Assembly (NCBI GenBank): GCA_003142795.1
Contig: PLNN01000020.1
Location: 33,383 to 72,461 of the forward strand
DNA from: Candidatus Omnitrophota bacterium
GTDB lineage: Bacteria > Omnitrophota > Gorgyraeia > 2-01-FULL-45-10
Direction of reading: 5' to 3'
DNA length: 39,079 bases
Shown here: in pieces, positions 38,975 through 39,079 of the stretch
How positions within the stretch are numbered: the first letter of the stretch is position 1
Layout: every line of letters begins with the position of its first letter
The notes under the pieces: generated by a model
Database searches by the model: none
What the model saw: only the letters and a program-made list of their open reading frames with translations
What the model was told of the DNA's origin: nothing
Position numbers and translations under genes: made by a program

Positions 38975-39079
38975 CTAATAAATTTTTCGGCTTCTGCCTC
39001 TCCCTTTCGCAATTGGATGGGTCCTGTCCTCGGTCGCCTTTCGGCGCTTTTTCGGCCGAAGCGGGTTTACAATATCGTG
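38975..39079 (-). CDS. Possible 3' end of an upstream gene with a basic tail
   Basis: The minus-strand frame from the right edge is open to a TAG at 38977-38975 and encodes VNPLRPKKRRKATEDRTH followed by KGRGRSRKIY, a strongly basic tail of about 34 visible residues. It ends just before the PpiC promoter, as expected of a gene end. Basic tails of this kind occur on RNases and ribosome-associated proteins, but the gene cannot be identified from this piece. A second frame is also open for part of the stretch, so this call is weak. Confidence 0.35.
   Translation of the reverse strand, partial: HDIVNPLRPKKRRKATEDRTHPIAKGRGRSRKIY

Noticed and set aside
38923-39012. N-terminal extension of the PpiC lipoprotein (start at 39012)
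   Set aside because: It would bury the signal peptide 30 residues in and place the start upstream of a clear -10 box.
38975-39079. Structured RNA (RNase P, SRP or tmRNA piece) at the right edge
   Set aside because: The GC-rich GCCGAAAGGC-type stretches tempted this, but no conserved core of those RNAs is present, and an open frame with a basic tail explains it at least as well.

Overview
The window looks like one contig piece from a Gram-negative bacterium. Two parvulin-type chaperones, several exported proteins and lipobox signal peptides imply an outer membrane. The organism is probably from an uncultured lineage such as Candidatus Omnitrophota (OP3) or a relative. That placement is inference from gene mix and style (bactofilin with an excisionase-like HTH, 7TM-GAF histidine kinases, GatCAB, larB-larC, sigma70-like TTGACA/TATACT promoters); I could not run a phylogeny. 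Nearly all genes lie on the minus strand; the only confident plus-strand genes are rpmB and an XRE-cupin regulator. I saw no tRNA, rRNA, CRISPR array or insertion sequence.

Layout, read right to left because most genes run that way. 39.1-35.3 kb: the tail of an unidentified gene, then a PpiC lipoprotein, a SurA-like chaperone, pdxA and ksgA. 35.3-23.7 kb: a new promoter starts a tight 13-gene run: gatC-gatA-gatB, ctpA, a YibQ-type deacetylase, tsaD, mgtC-like, a bactofilin fused to an HTH, a tail-anchored HTH protein, larB, larC, a PDZ lipoprotein and a HAMP-only membrane protein. 23.5-19.0 kb: an orphan small gene with its own promoter, then two paralogous 7TM-GAF histidine kinases, the second with a wrecked ATP-binding domain. 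18.8-18.6 kb: a stand-alone 64-aa HTH gene with promoter, structured leader and terminator. 18.5-11.3 kb: an acyltransferase, DUF362 protein, third 7TM-GAF kinase, two receiver proteins, a GAF-HD-GYP protein and a methyltransferase. 10.8-5.0 kb: an XRE-cupin regulator divergent from a HAMP-GGDEF protein, then a GEMM-I (c-di-GMP) riboswitch with terminator controlling two exported beta-helix paralogues. 4.9 kb: rpmB, divergent from recG-rsmD-coaD-pta-ackA, which runs off the left edge.

The genes suggest two themes beyond housekeeping. First, a compact cyclic-di-GMP circuit between 5 and 18 kb: a possible synthase, an HD-GYP hydrolase under a kinase/two-receiver module, and a riboswitch that couples the messenger to two large surface or secreted proteins. 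Second, a bactofilin cytoskeletal protein carrying an excisionase-like HTH, encoded directly before a second excisionase-like HTH that is tail-anchored in the membrane. This pair could tie DNA or a protein partner to the membrane cytoskeleton, in a way reminiscent of RodZ. Smaller structural signals include degenerate heptanucleotide tandem repeats inside three different genes, a related pair of GGGACAG hairpins, and a 73-bp patch with three mutually interleaved inverted repeats.
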